Assembly: GCA_009760855.2 (NCBI GenBank)
Contig: WPIO01000101.1
Location: 594,001-658,000, forward strand
Length of the DNA stretch: 64,000 nucleotides
DNA from: Cristatella mucedo
Lineage: Eukaryota > Bryozoa > Phylactolaemata > Cristatellidae
Direction: 5' to 3'
Part shown: positions 44,601 through 59,947 of the stretch, piece after piece
Numbering within the stretch: position 1 is the first letter of the stretch
Layout of the letters: each line of letters opens with the position of its first letter
Made by a program: the position numbers and the translations under genes
Notes under the pieces: generated by a model
The model's database searches: none
What the model saw: only the letters and a program-made list of their open reading frames with translations
Told to the model about the DNA's origin: nothing

Positions 44601-47600
44601 AACAGATCGAAATGTCACACTTTGGTAAACTTGTCCATAGACCTGATACTGTTTGAAGTGATGCAAGGCAATGCAAATCGTTCGACCACAACATCCGATA
44701 AAGATGGCATCGAAGAACATTCTGAAACAGTTCCCACATTACTGACAAAACAAAGTCGAAGCTAAGCTTCCGCTGGCCATTCTTGATCTTGATACACAAC
44801 CACATTATGGAAATGTAAAACCAGACCAACTATCGCTATTAAAGTGAAAGGAGATACGAGTAACGGTTCAAATGAAGTGCATTTCTTTGGTGCTCAGATC
44901 AAGCAAACAACCAGGTAATCGTTTAAGAAGATCCGCAATTGCTGAAAAAGCAGATGACTGGTATTTTCCCTACATCGCTATCTCGAACTGCCTTCTGACC
45001 AATTGCATGCACACCTAGATGGTGACACGCACCATGCTATGAGTACTCTCTTGTAGTGAGGCATCGCTGGTCTGTAGCTCATTAAACACTGCAATATTTG
45101 TGGCTTTTAAGTGTGATTCAAGATGTGGGAGTGTCGTTGGGACTGAGCCCTACGTCTTCCATAACAGTTCGATATTAAATGCGTTCTAGAAGACATGCAA
45201 TTGTGTACGTCTTCCATAACAGTTCGATATTAAATGCGTTCTAGAAGACATGCAATTGTGAAGAACACCACAGCAATCTCATCTATTCAATGCCACTCTC
45301 GGTTAGCATATCGCATGACGGACCGAGCTAAACTATACTTACTAGCATGCCGTGTTGCTATTATCATCGTCACTCAATGCCCACCCTGCTACCAACACAT
45401 TTTGGGTTAGGATTCATCTGCCTCGCTACCCTATTCCGACAACACACGATTGCACAATTCCCTATCTCTTTCTTAACTATCACAGAATAGGGTTCCATGA
45501 CCAGAAGGTATGCCCCCCCCCCAGGGGATCCACCTTTACGGTCAACTTTGGTAGATTCTGCACGACAGTTTTGCAATGATTTAATAGCATCAATAGATAG
45601 TTCATGCTATTGCTAACCACTTTGCGAGCAGAACGAGCAAATAAAGCTAGGGCCACCACTCGAACGAGTGCAGAGAGCGCACGGAGTGTTGAATCAGGCT
45701 TGTACTGTAATGCAATGTATCTCATTCTGTAACTCAACAAAGCCAAAATGACTTGAGTATATTACTCTGGAGTTTTCTACATCGCACACAAGCCTAAGCT
45801 GTATTGCCAATAGCCTTCACCTCACGCTACCAAGAGAAAGTGAGAAGCATAGCCGAGTCAGGAAAGCGTTTTTGAGGTAGTGAGTGGCATGGAAGTAGCA
45901 GCTCAGGACAGCTGGAAAGGGTGTGCCACAGACAGCAGCAGGAGAGTAGATGCTGCTGCGTTTGAATTGTGGAAGAGAGTCCTACAGTCCAGGACTTGCA
46001 CAGCCACAGCTTCCATCACTGTATCAGTCATCAGGCAAAGGAATGGAGCAGCTACCTCACTATTCATAAAGAACCTGTGGGTACAGGGAGGATGAAACTA
46101 GCCCTGCAGTTAAGCTAGATATACATGACGCAGTCAGCGACACCGCTCTTCAGAGGAGCCAAGCTGAGACTATTCCCACACCCCTCCTCGATTGAAGCAG
46201 CTTCGTTTGCCATCCTTGGTTGCTGAGAGCAGTTCCTGTGACATGGGCCATCATTGGGCCCAAGATTTCCCGTGTGCCAGGAAGCATACCTCAGTGTTAC
46301 ACAAATGCAGCAGGACACGGAGACACCAGGATGCTGACGACATCTCGTCATTTCCTTTTAAGGAGGAACGGAGACACCCGAACAGCAGGAGCGCACTATG
46401 CTGATTGCTCACAATAAATATAACGAAGCTCAACATATGAAAGCCAAGACTTGCCGGGTCTTGAGGGTCGGAGTAAGAGTTCTACAAGGTATCTGTTAAT
46501 CGATTAGAGGCCATTGCTATGCTACTTCAGCTTGCCATTCCTGGGACTAGAAAGCGCCCAGCATGGCATCACACGTGCAACGAAATCACAGGAATGCTAA
46601 TATGCTATCACAATGGTCATTTCCCTTTCACTTTTATGCTTTGCACTCGCAAGACCAAGAGATCTGGCAAGAGGATGTAAGTGTCCATTGAAGACAAAAA
46701 GTGCTAGTCTTCAGACAGTGCTAAGAGCAGTAGAACTAGTAGCCCCTTCGGCTCCACGGTAGAGAACTGATCCAGATAAAGGTAATAATAATAATAATAA
46801 TAACAATTAAAGCACGTGCCATATTCCAACAAAGACCAATACTAAAAATGAAAAAGAATGGCAGGATTGTTAGTTTTCATCACAAGCAAACTCGAGATTT
46901 TTTAGTGGCTGTGCAACGAAATTAGTTACCTCATTCTGCCCACAAAGGTCATAGAATAGAATGACATTTCCAACGGGCTGTTAGGCCCGCCAAGAGAAAC
47001 CTACAAATAAGACCCACAGAGTAAAATCTGACAGCTTCTGCGTGTGCTTTAAGATCAGCAACTTATATCACCATCAGAGAACTAAATCTTTTTCTAGGCA
47101 CTTTACACGCAACAACCAATGCACCCTCTTGTGATTTTGAGATCACAAGAGCAGCAGGTATTTCAATTGCCACGGCAAATTAAAAATAGGTCACTTATTC
47201 AAACTGCGACTTCTCGTTTCACTGTCCACTGTTGTAGAGAGCCTTATTTACCCACGGGTGCTAGGGTGGTATTTTTCGGCTGCTATGGAAACTGTGATGC
47301 AGAACTTTCACAAGCCTGAACTCGGTTAATACCGATGTGCTCATTTAATGCTTACACTTATAGCCACGGGTACTTGCACACCTCAAAATCGGTTAATTCA
47401 AACGAATTTTTAGAAAATACAAATGGAAAAACGCCATTAAACTTGATTTAGCTAGCTACACATGACTATTCGAAAAGCTAAAAACCGAATGTGAGCTACA
47501 TATAGCCTTTCCTAGAGAGCAAACTAAAAAGGTATGGCTGCTTAGGCCAAAATCTACTTAAAAACTCGTGTCACAAATCACCGAGGACACAAGGGGCATT

Positions 47601-50600
47601 CTGCATCAATTATTGTCATGCACATGCATAAGGGCACGGCTTCGACTCGAGGATAGTAGTCCTCGTTGATGGGATATTGAATTACCTGCTGGTCACCATC
47701 TGCTTATAATGTAATGTATTTAAATCACTGCCCCCAATTTCCTTTCCAGTTTGTACAGAGCAGGCATAGTAATATTTCAGAGCCACACAGCTAAAAATTA
47801 TTCTCTCTTAAAACAGGCCTTGACATTCGGAAGATAGTGGGTCTTAGAGAGGCCGGATATTGAATTTTATGCTCAGGTTAACTACCAGGCACGGATGACA
47901 GACAACCCAACCTAGGAACAGCCATGCTCAATGTATCAGGTCAATGTAAACATTGCCTTAGGGCTCAAAGGCAGCAGCTCCTAGGGAGCAGAGCAGGAGG
48001 GAACCTGTGGAGCAAAGCAGGACGGGGGCACGGGTGCAGCGAGGAATTCAGGAAAGGGCTGAGCCCTTCACACGACCCAGCCAATCACAGCACGAAACTT
48101 TTTTTTTATTAAGACTGAAAGTCTCGTCATCGAAACGTCCCATAAAGATCCTTGGCTCAGCAGACAACTCATATGTTTAGCAGACAACTCATATATTTAG
48201 CATGCATTCCAAGCAAGTTCGATCTCTCCATTATCGCTATGGCCTTGATTTTCATGAAGAAATTTAAGGGAGGGGAAGCAATCGGTAGCCTCGATTGTTA
48301 GTACACAAATGAATTCATAGTGCATAAGCACCTGTCATTGTACTAAAAACATTTATTGGGCCCATAGAGAGGTAACCGCGGCATCTGCACCCAGCTTTGC
48401 TCTGTCCCAGCAGAAATCTAAGTAACCAAAAGAGTTAAGGATTCACTGAAAAAATTGTTTAATAGACGTCAAGTTACGCGACAGCCGGAGCAAGGCTTTC
48501 GTGTGCGATGTTCGCAGAAACGATCAAATAATGAAGGAAAATAACTTCCAGCGCATAATAGATACAATAAAGCATAAGAGTAACACATGATAAGTATAGT
48601 TGTGCAGTACAAATTCCGTTTTGCTTCGTCGTTGATGAAAAAGCAAAACCTCCTTGCAAGCATAAGTTAAAAAAGTAATGCTCACGTGCCTCAATGGCGG
48701 GTACACATTAAGCTTGGCAAAATATTGTCGGCTTGATAAGTTTGTCTATGCATATAAAGAGATTATGCATACGAAGAGATGGAGAAATTCAACCTGCACT
48801 GAAATTTGAGTGGCTTGGGCACAAGGGGCATCACACCACAAAGCTAGTTCATTATGGCTCATGAGTTTCCATCGGAAAGAAATTAGCTCAAAGGTTGCAT
48901 TCGAGTGTACAGACAATCAATATATTTTGCATAAGTCATGTTAAGGTGACATCTTGCAATATTACCCAGAGGACGAGAGGAGGCTGCAAGACAACGGCAC
49001 TAATGCAAATGAGAAAAAAAGAACATTACAAACTTGAACATACTTGAAGTATTGTAGCTCTCCAATACCCCAGAAACACATATATAGCCTAGTGCTACAT
49101 ATCCCTGAACCGGGTTAACGTCTTTGTGTGTGAGCGTACTCTTGTCCGCCTACGCTACTATCAAGAAGACAGCTAGAAGAAATGAGATGTCGGTTTTGCT
49201 TTCACTGCTTTGAGTAATAATAACAATAGTAAGACTTTAATGTCACCCAAAATAACTAAATCTCTTTCTATGCACTTTTACATATGAAGGAAAGAAACTA
49301 AGGCAAGCCACTCCGACCGTCAGTGGTGGGCACTTCATTACTAACGTTACTGTCATGCCAGCAGCTCAGCTCACTTAATGTACTTGAGCAAGCCGGCCGA
49401 GCTGGTTTGGCCCAGTGGTTAAGGTGCTCACCCCGACCGAGGTCTGGCCGAGGTCGTGGGCTCGAGCCCCGTGGCATATGTGAAGCGCCTGAATAGAGAT
49501 TAGGTTCTCTTAGGGCGCTATGCAAATGAATTATAATTATATTTTGTTCTCGAAATGCCAGTTAAAACCTTAATATACGAACATGTAGCCCAGTCAGTCT
49601 GGGCTACATGTTCGGGCATCAAAAGCCAATGATTGGCTTGTTTGAAAAGAGGTTGGTTAGGCAAAGCGTGAACTTCTGTCTGGGTAGGTCAAGAAGACCC
49701 GATCTTTTTTGGTAGGTACTCCATCCTCGCTAGCATTCTTGGTGGTGCCGCGGTCAGGTCTAACATCGTGATAGAGCAAAACAGCCCTATTTTCCAAGAT
49801 TGTCCTTGGTGAACTGAAACTGCTTCACCGGCCGTGGAATACCAGCATTTCCTTAGCTTTCCTTTTTCAAAAGTGTTCTCTATTGATAGTTTTACATTTA
49901 GAGTGGTTCAACTTTCTGCTTTGTAAATAGTGAGGAGATTTTGGGCTCTATAACCAGACAAAGACCATGAGTATAATTAAGTACCAAGCAGTGAGCCATG
50001 CATAACGCTAAACCTTTTACAAGTTTAATGACGTCACTTAGCAGTGCAAAATGCCAAATGGACAATACAATGTGCAAACCAAATACCTCCGGGCCTTTTC
50101 GTGGTACGTTCAAATCCATGTTCACTTTGACTTTCATAAAGTCACCAGAGCTGACGACGCCACCTTGCCAATGACCGTTGACATGATCTGAAGAGCGTCC
50201 TACGACCACTGCTTTTCTTTGCTCCTCCCGAAATTTGTGATTTTGCTAGATGCCATGCAAATCGTATTATAAACACAAGCGATACCAATTGAATAGGCAA
50301 TATATTCGAGGATGTGCCACTGACCTCTGATACGAAGCTCTCATTGGCTCTGTCGGCGAGGCATCTATCGACAAGCGACTGATTAATGTGACACAACACG
50401 CGGCCGCTGGGATGCTTCTCGACAAGATCGATCCGAACGATACCACTGACTATAGAGTATATCTGGGCAATCAGAGAGCTCTTTCCATACACCATCTCAT
50501 GGAACAACCGCTTGGCTCCAGCAGCCCACTGAGTGGAACAGTCCGACTTCAGTAACGACGGCTTGATTCCAGCCAGCTGGTATTCCACGGCCTGTGAAGC

Positions 50601-53600
50601 AGGTGATAGCTAGTTACAAGACGACGAGCGGCTGCAAAAGGCTGCATCAAATACACTCCCTGTTGTTCTAATGCTCCGTATACAAGCTGCAAAGATGAGA
50701 ACTCAAAATGTCAATGCATAAACAGCCTTGCCTCCCAAAGAAAATTTATGCTTTACAGGTTGCTAACTAAAGAGGCATTAACTGCACGTAGTCCAAGGAT
50801 CATCATTTACTTGGACCAAGCTACGCTAGGCACACAATTTAAGTTCAAAGCAAACTTTCATGTCAGTCCGTGGGCATTTGTATGTCCATGGATTAAATTT
50901 CGAAAAACAATACAGGCAGATTTAACAGTCGCGTTTGTATAGCAACAGAAGACCCTTAATGGCTACCATCACCGCTTGCAGTTGGCAATAGAAGATCGCA
51001 CACGGCAGGATTCGACCCTACTACCTCGATCGTAAATAGCAAGCACTTTACCTCATGGGCTATCACGACCCTTAGAGTCTCTAGAGAACTTGCTCAGGAG
51101 AGAAAGAATTCGGAACTTTTCAATGTACAAGCAAATAAAATTTCAGACAAATAAAGATAGCTACCCATGCAGGTATCTAGGTTTCTATGCCCAAAAAAGC
51201 ACTCCTCGTGTACAACAACGGCAGCCGAAGGGTATTTGGGAAATTACTTCAGCACGGAATGGAGGAGGCATGATGTTCTGCAAATATTGCAATAATTCAG
51301 TAGACCTCATTCTCAGATAGACTGGAGTGGCACACGAACTTCTAAGGAGCTTGTTCATATAAAGACGGATGAGGAAGGGGCCAAGTCCATTTTGTCCATC
51401 CATTTTAGATCCAAACATACAGGCTGATTCCCTCCATACCCGTACCTGATGCTAAACAGCTTATAGTTTGGATGGAGCTTTCAGAATGTAACCCATCTTT
51501 GGTTTAATGTTGTCCCACCTTTCTTTTGTGGTCAAGCCAAACGGTACAGAGGTTGGCAGCAAGAGAATTGCTAGCACAGACGTTGAGTTATCAAGGGAAC
51601 ATACATATACTTGAAGATAATTTTTGCGTTGCCCGGTCCACAAACATGCACCTTGCTGTATAGAAGTCAGTATCGTCGGCAGCTCAAAGACAGCTCGCTG
51701 AGGACCAGTTGAGATCTTAGTTCAAGAATTTGGAGCAAGCTTGAGAGTTTCCTTCTAAAGCAGGTTGAGCACATGGAGGGGCTGTGCTGCCACCCTCATA
51801 ATATATTCTCACATGTCTACAACTAGGCCATCATCTGTCTGCCTATTGCTGTTACCTCGTTAAGTCGATCATGTAAAGCGGCATACGATTAGACAGCAAG
51901 TTTAGTTTAGCTTACTTGTAGCACTTTATATGAATGCGAGTGAAGATACTTGACATTGACGGTCTTCGAAACTTGATACGAGGTTTAAAGTGTTTTGATA
52001 TACACCCAACATGTTTGCCACCATCCGCACAAAATATCGTCAATGCTTGCCTATTCGGAAGGACAATGTTTGTGATTCTACTCTCTAATGTTTCTTTTGC
52101 TCTCACTAAACTATAAGAGAAGAAAGATATATTGACAGGACTTAAACACAATTTTAACCTGCAAGACAATTATTTGAGTGCAGTGTTGTGCAATTGTCAG
52201 GACACCAAATGAACAGCAGATCTGGCCAGTTTCCGAAGCTTCGTCCAATTGGCTCCAGACAGTGACCTGTTCACAGAATAGCTCTAAAGCTGCTCACAGA
52301 ACGGCATCGCATGGCCAGCTCGTCCTAAGATACCAGGCAAAATAATTCCACACAATCGTGTGCTCGATGTTCACAGAATAGCTAAAAAGTGGCTCACAGA
52401 ACGGCTAACGAACGGCATCGCATGGCCAGCTCGTCCTAAGATACTTGGCAAACTAATGCCACACAATTTTATGCTCGAAGATGCAAGTGCAGCCAGCGAC
52501 TTCACTTAATACGCTGCATGAATATGCACAGCAAAATAGGTTACCTGGAAGGTGAGGTGCGTAACCTCTGGTGGAAAGCATTTGAGCATGCTAGCATCCA
52601 CAGAGCTGGTATTGCCATAGTCAACGAAGAACACTTCCATCTCGACTTTGCCATGCTGTCCTATATGGTTCACCAACTGAATGCGCGCACGATAGTACTG
52701 CTCATCGCCCACGTCGTCGCAGAAAGGAGCGAGACAGAGAGTTCCTTTCTTAAACTCAGTAGCAGGAAGAGCCTAAGCAGGAAGTGACAAGACACACTCT
52801 AGCCAGCGAAGGACAGCTGCATCCTGCTTTAAACATAAACATTAAAATACAGCTGACGCCACAATACCTTGGCAGAGCCGACAACTTCTGCAATAGTCTG
52901 CTGCAGTGTTGACATTGACAACAGGGTATCGTCATCACCATAATGTGCCCAGAAGTGACCACAGTCTACGACCTTGAAAACAAATGGCCAAAGTATAAAA
53001 GTTACATGACAGCAAGCAGATCTAATGCCCGGATGGTAAAACACACACCTGAGGTGACAGTAGAGTAAAAGTATGCCTAAGTTCACCATAAGCCACGCGA
53101 GCAATGCTCTCAGCAGTACGCACATGAGTGACAACAACAGATATCTCTGCTACGTTAGGATCTGGCAAGGTGACTTGCTTCAGCTCCGCCTGGTCACCAG
53201 AGCTGGCAGCTGAGCTAGCCTCGAAATCGGGTGCTGTACATAGTCTAAAAATTGAAAAACCACCAAGAAGGGTTAACAGAAAAAAAAGATAAATACCACA
53301 GCTACGAGTGGCCTAAGCCACAGAAGGCAACCTTATTATAAATGGAAGATTGAGCAATGGGCGTAACATTAAACGCAATGTGCACACATCACGCTGACCC
53401 TTGCCTCGAGTGATCCACGCATGGCATAGCAGCAGAGCAATGGCCCTTACGATGAGACTCCACAGGTTAAACCCAATCCGTTTTTTCTGTCTCTTTGTTT
53501 GGGCAATAAAGAAATAAATACTAGCTGATTTAACAGCCTCTTTTTGTAAAGCGACAGAAGAGCCTTCACGACTATCACCACCGCTTGCAGTAGCGATAAA

Positions 53601-55323
53601 GGATCGCCCACTGCAGGATTCGAACCCACGACCTCGGGGCCGAAGAGGTGAAAAGCAACCGCCTTACCTAGTGAGCCATTACGGCTCACGGCGTTATAAG
53701 TTTTTCGTAGAAGCCTCTGAGGCTAAACTAATATTCGGTGCACACATCCGGATTATAGAGTGGATTCAGTTTTTTAATATACTGGAGCAAGCCAGAACCA
53801 AATTGTCCACACCAGTACTACACACCTAAAGCAGCAACATTGACAGTTACTTACGAGGGCCACTGCCATTTCGAGGCCCTCGTGATGCAAATGGATCAAA
53901 GATAGGGCAAGTCGGTGGAGTATATATGGTGGATGTATGGATATGTGCAGTGTGTATTGTGCTATTACGGCGGAGAACATAATCTGCAGAAGTGAGTGAG
54001 TGGGCGTAGAGAACAGCTAACATACAGAAATCAAAAAGAGTCATCGTCGAATTCAGCAGAAAAATGAGCCTTATTTATTTATGAATTCAACGTCTATACA
54101 TTAGTTAAAAACATAAGTTAAAATTTGAGTATTTTTTCAAATTTGTAACTTTTCTGCATTACACCAACACAGGCATTGTGGCTTTGTGGAGTTACAGACA
54201 AGAGATACAGAGACAGACAGATAGATAAGAAATGCACTTAACTTATGCAAGGCACAAGGGACAAGGGCACAAGAATACAGGCCCCTCGATTGAGTTTGCC
54301 CTAATATCTATACCGTAAATACTAACGAGTTTAACCCTAAACAATATACCCAAGCTATTCTTATACTCGCGTTGGCACTAGGGTAAATATGATGCCTGGC
54401 CACATGAGTGACTAGGTTACTCCTTTGCCTTAATAACAGCTTACAGCTGTGGAGGTTTATCAGCCGTCTAAAAAGTGATCATGCTTTCTTTAGAGCCTCT
54501 ATAAAGTGCCTAGAAAGAGATTAAGTTCTCTTATAGCACTACATACATGTATTATTATTATTATTATTATTATTATTCCTAAGAGGTTTTCCAAATAATC
54601 CAATTTAGCATCCATCTGAAAATTCTGTGCTCTGCGTTTTCCGGCAACAACGATGGCTGCTTGTCATGAGGCAGGGAAAGGCAGGCATGGCAGTTATTTG
54701 CAGGCACAGAGGGTAGCCAGCTGCATAACCATGGTGACTGCTCGTTTGCAATAAGCTATGCAGTGTGGTGGTGGTATACCATAGCGAGCTCAACTTCGCG
54801 GTTGGCATAGTAACTGAAGAGCACTCGGTGGTGAACAGTTCACTAATCTCAGCAAGCCACTGTCTTAGTTCTTCTTTGACTCCAGCCTATCTCTCAGATC
54901 TACTCCCCCACGAGGCCAAGCATCGTACCACCCGCTTTTCGGAATCCAACAGTCTACCAATACCTCGTACAAACCTCAAATCCTTTGGAGACCATGCATT
55001 TAGTTCGTATGCTCCCAAAGCCTGGAACTCCCTCCTGACTTGCGTCAGAACATCCCCTGACTTGACCATATTTAAAAAGAACCTAAAAACACCTATTTAG
55101 GACAGCATTTAGTGGGTCCTTGTGATTCGTCCTTCATGTGCTTATGCGTGTTGACACTGCAGGCTGCCACTAACCATATTTGCATGCTGACCCTTTGCAT
55201 GTCACCCTTAACCACGTTGTTCATTAAGCATGATATTACTCACGATTCAATTGCGTTTCATTTTGCAGCAAATGTAAAGCGCCTAGGAAGAGATTGAGTC
55301 CTCTGAGGGCGCTTTATCAAGTG

Positions 55324-55355
<32 letters not shown>

Positions 55356-58300
55356 TTAAGACTAAATGCACTACAATCCTTCAACATATAATTTTTTTAT
55401 TCGGCTAGCAAAAACAGTTTGTGGCAACGTAACACTAGCAATTAGAATGACACGACGTTACGGACACAGTCACTTATATTTATGGTAAGGAGTAAGAAGA
55501 AAAAAATGGAATAGCGTCTGGGTGGCAGGATGGCACCGACTGACAGCAACATACAACTGGATGCAAAGGCGACGACAGACGGTGGCAGCTCAATTCACCT
55601 GTGTGTCCTCAGCTTGTTGGCTCGAGTCAGCTCTTCAGTTTGCATCTCGAACACTTTCTGCATGCGAGCCCGCCCTTCTTCAACGTCCCACAGAGTAAGC
55701 ACCAGCGGCAGCTTCAGCTGGCGCATCTTGACCGCCAAGTAAACAGCTGGGTGAACCACTGTGTTCAGAGAAGCAGCCAACTTTGGAAACTCGACGTAGG
55801 CACGTGACTCTTCGAAGCTAATACGTACTTCCTTACAGCACGGTGCCATCAGCCTTTCGATATCCTTTGCATAAAGAACTCCTTGATTTAGGGGAACATT
55901 CTTCAGCTGGAGTATAAGAAGCATGACGACCGGTTGACCAATGATTACCCTTTGATTACCAGCCGTTTGACTACCGTTTTAAGCAACAGCTTGGCAAAAG
56001 TAACGCTGAATCAACGAGCAGCAAATATTCTAAAAGAAATCAATCTCCTCATTTGTTTGGTCTCGCTATGTGAAATTCGTGATAGTTACATTTAGCTCGT
56101 GAAGTAAACCCACAATAATACAAGTCCTATACAACGTGTGCTCCACTGCGAGGTGCACTAAATTGGGCTTAAAGCCATTGCAGAACAACCATCTACAAAC
56201 ACCACACAAAAAGCAGTTTAAGTGGCTGCTGGGAACCAATGGCTTTTCTAAGCAACGATAGGTTAAGGTGTTCACAAAAATACTCACTGGCGTCGGATGG
56301 TGCCTATGAGCTTGTGACCCCCCCCCCAGGCACGGGTTTAATGCCACCTGGCTTTCACTTATTTACTGAACCTTTGAAAATTGCCAAGATAATGATCATG
56401 AAGATTATCAGTACAAAATTTTCATGAAGATTAAATGAAATAGCAAACACAAAAGAAACAGCCCTAGGAAGTATTTTGCATGGAACCACCATTAGCAGTT
56501 TCGAGGCTCTTTATTTTGGAGAATCCAAGCACTGTGTACCGAGTTTATGAAGGTGCATACGAACAGAAAATTTACTTCGGGATGAGATTGCTAGCATATC
56601 TTACGGTATTAAGGAGCTGAGCTATAGTCACGTTGAATGCAACGTTTCCAGATCAGAACGCGAAATATGATAGTCACGCGAGTTTGCACTATTAAGGTTA
56701 GGCAGTGACGACACAAGCTCCAATAAACAGCCACAGAAAATATGCCTTTCATCCCTAACACGGCAATGCATAGTGCAATGGCAGTTATCCAATGTGAGCC
56801 TTGATTCTCGATTATCATAGCTGTATTCTCACCGCGGGAGAAACTGGCTTGGCTGCATGAAATCAAGCACCTCTTAAGCATGTACAAGCTTACGGTCAGC
56901 CCAAATTGTACATGCACATAACAAACCACTCGTGGCATTCCAGTGAACTTGACCATTTATAAATCTGCAAAGAAGCACATGCCTCAACAAGGTAACAACA
57001 TGCGAACACATTATACTTAAAAAAAATGCATCACCGTGTAACCACATGTACCCTAACATTGCTTAAAAAAATTTGCTGAGGCAAGCCTCTCTGCTACAGA
57101 TCGCAGGCCGGTTGTCGCAGGCCGGTTGCCACGTTCAATCTCGATGATCGAGGATACAGCCTGTCAGAAAACACCACATGCTTACCAAGACGGTAGTGAA
57201 ATAATTTTTCCCTGACATTGACCGGTCCAAAATCTTCTCGTCGTTATTTCCACATAAGAAGTAGTTCGGATAGAATGCAGCAGAAACCACTACCTACAAA
57301 AAATGCACATTCCCACATATTGAAGAACTTGCCGAAGTGTACAAAGCCAGCGGCCTTGATTGCGTATGAAGATTGCGCTGAAGTTGGCCTGCTGGAAACA
57401 ACTGCTTGAAGCTCTGATGGAGCGCTGTGTGACGAGCATGTGCGCATGAGACAGCATGCAGTGGCGGCTGGCACCTTCAGCAGGAGTAAGTCGTGCTGAG
57501 GCTCTCTTTGACGTCGAGCATGGGGAGGCAACTGGAGTGGATGGATGTTGAAATCCTTGAGCCGTCCTTCGAGTTCCCGGACAACGTCTGCAACCTACGC
57601 TCATAAAAAGAGCTAACACATACGCACCTACTACCAGGGCACAGGAGCTGTTTCAAGCAGGTGGCTAATAAAAACTTAACACACTGCAAGCACGGCACAG
57701 GCGGAGTAATCAAGCACCAAGTTAAGATCCCTCTTGGGGTAGTTTTGAATGCCAATATGTGGCTAAGCGATTAGCCCATTGATGCCTCTGCTAGACACTT
57801 GATCAGCATTGATGCTTTTGCTTGATCTACAGATTGCAATCACAGAATTTGCCAGGTGGCATTTTTCCGACTACTTGTTCAAGAAAATGCCATGGCACAC
57901 TGCGCTAGCAGAGTTTGGCGGCCGGGAAACAGTTAGGGAAAACACCTATTAGGGAAATGGCTTGTCATAGCAACCCAAATGCAGTACAAGCAAACATTTA
58001 ACAGACAAAGAATGGTGTGGCTTTAGTACGCCACTGCATTGGAAGAAGGCACAGTTTATTCCACTACATAAAACAACCAATAAGCAGCAGCTTCCCTCCA
58101 ATCAATGACAGCACCACTTACCCACTTCAACAAATATGTAGCAACCTTGGCTACCCAATCGCTTGCTAGCTGTGAGGCAAATCCCTCTCGAGGTCAGACA
58201 CGCCCGAACCCACACTTGTCTTGTTGTGGCAGACAATGGAGATTTCTTTCCGGCTGCTTGGGCTAAGCTGACGCACCCTTCACTGCCTGCCGTTCAGCCT

Positions 58301-59683
58301 AATCGGACCTCTGCTCTCAAACTCTCTTGTATGTTGGCGGACTAAAGTCTTAAGTTGACTACGTGTTAACCACCAACGAATATACTATGCCAACACTGGT
58401 GACCCAATCGTGATGATATGAACTACAACGCAAATACAACTGGAGTCTCCGACTATGCTACGTCAGCCTAACGTCATCCCATCATGTCAAAAAATGTACC
58501 ATAAGACGAAGCCAGCTATATTTTGTGCTGGACAGGGCTCTCACCCCGCCCTTGTCCAACCGTGAATGGCTGAATAAATGAATGTACAGCCTATAGTGGC
58601 AGATGCAAGTAAACAGTAATTTTGCAACCGAGCAACCAAAGGCACAGGGCCACGCGAGTATCCATGTTATGTAATAGTTGACCGTAATCAAGTTGACGAT
58701 TGGTTAAATGTGTATTGATGCCGCTATGAGTGCTGGGATACACTGCAAGCTTACACCACCCGCTTCATCCTCTTAAATTCATCATAAGTTGTGCCCTACA
58801 CAGTCGCAGCATACCTCGTATAGCCGCTGCTTCTGGAGAAGTTTTTGCTGACACCAAGTAGTCTCCCGATTCCGAGAGGTGTGAAAATACCCACTCTTTC
58901 GAAGCCTATCCCACTCCTGCAAAAGGCAAATGCACAATAAAAAGCAGTGCTGGCTGGCTCGCATGCCGAAAACGTCCACGGAATTCTCCTTGGAGCTTTC
59001 ATTCAACCAGTCTGATGAACAAATGACGGTGTACACATCAATCCAGATAAGGAACAAGTTTTGCCTAGAGTCGCATAAATAATCTATAGCTCATTAGGAA
59101 TGCTGCTACACCCCAACACCACCAATTGCTTTAAAAGAATGTGACGGTGCCAGTAAGTCATTAGGTAAAGTACAGGCAATGAGTGTGGTGCTGCACCAGG
59201 CTAGATCACACGTGAACTCAACGACCGTACGAGTCACTTTAACATTTTAACTATGCAACCAGTAAGATCGCCAGAACAAAAATACAAAAGTATCGATGCT
59301 CGCTTTCCACGCAAACACAAAACCTCACCCTATAAGCATTGAGCGCAGCAATGCAGTCACTAGCCGAGCCGGCGGCCCACTGCATCTTTTCGTCGTAGGC
59401 GTCCAGGTGGCGCAAGTGTGGTCTGGCGAATACGGTGCGGGCCGACAGGCTAGCAGCCAGCACGAGGCACTCCTCCAGCAGTCCGAACACGTGACCGAAC
59501 ACGATCAGCTTTCCCAGACGCACGTCGACAGGCAGGTGCGCGAGCACGCGGCCCACAAAGGTCAGCCTCCCGTCGTGTGGGTTCTGTGTGACCCCAGCAG
59601 GAGACGACAGTGCACCGACCTGGGAATGCAAGCCAATGCAGTAAGCACTGCCAGCGAGGCCTCGAAGTGCTCAGGAGCACCTG

Positions 59684-59760
<77 letters not shown>

Positions 59761-59821
59761 GGAGAGAGAGAGAGAGAGAGGGAGAGAGGGAGGGAGAGAG
59801 GGAGAGAGGGAGAGAGGGAGA

Positions 59822-59910
<89 letters not shown>

Positions 59911-59913
59911 AGG

Positions 59914-59947
<34 letters not shown>

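Larger units (their letters stand above)
44460..50086. other. TDRD9 intron between window exons 15 and 16, repeat-bearing
   Basis: 5.6 kb with a second-family LINE piece (45830), an exact 55-bp tandem duplication, LINE tails and a SINE. No other gene seen. Confidence 0.6.

Noticed and set aside
53510-53690. A functional tRNA gene, because of the A-box and B-box matches
   Set aside because: The region recurs many times with a non-tRNA body and an AT-rich tail and does not fold as a cloverleaf by eye; it is a SINE.
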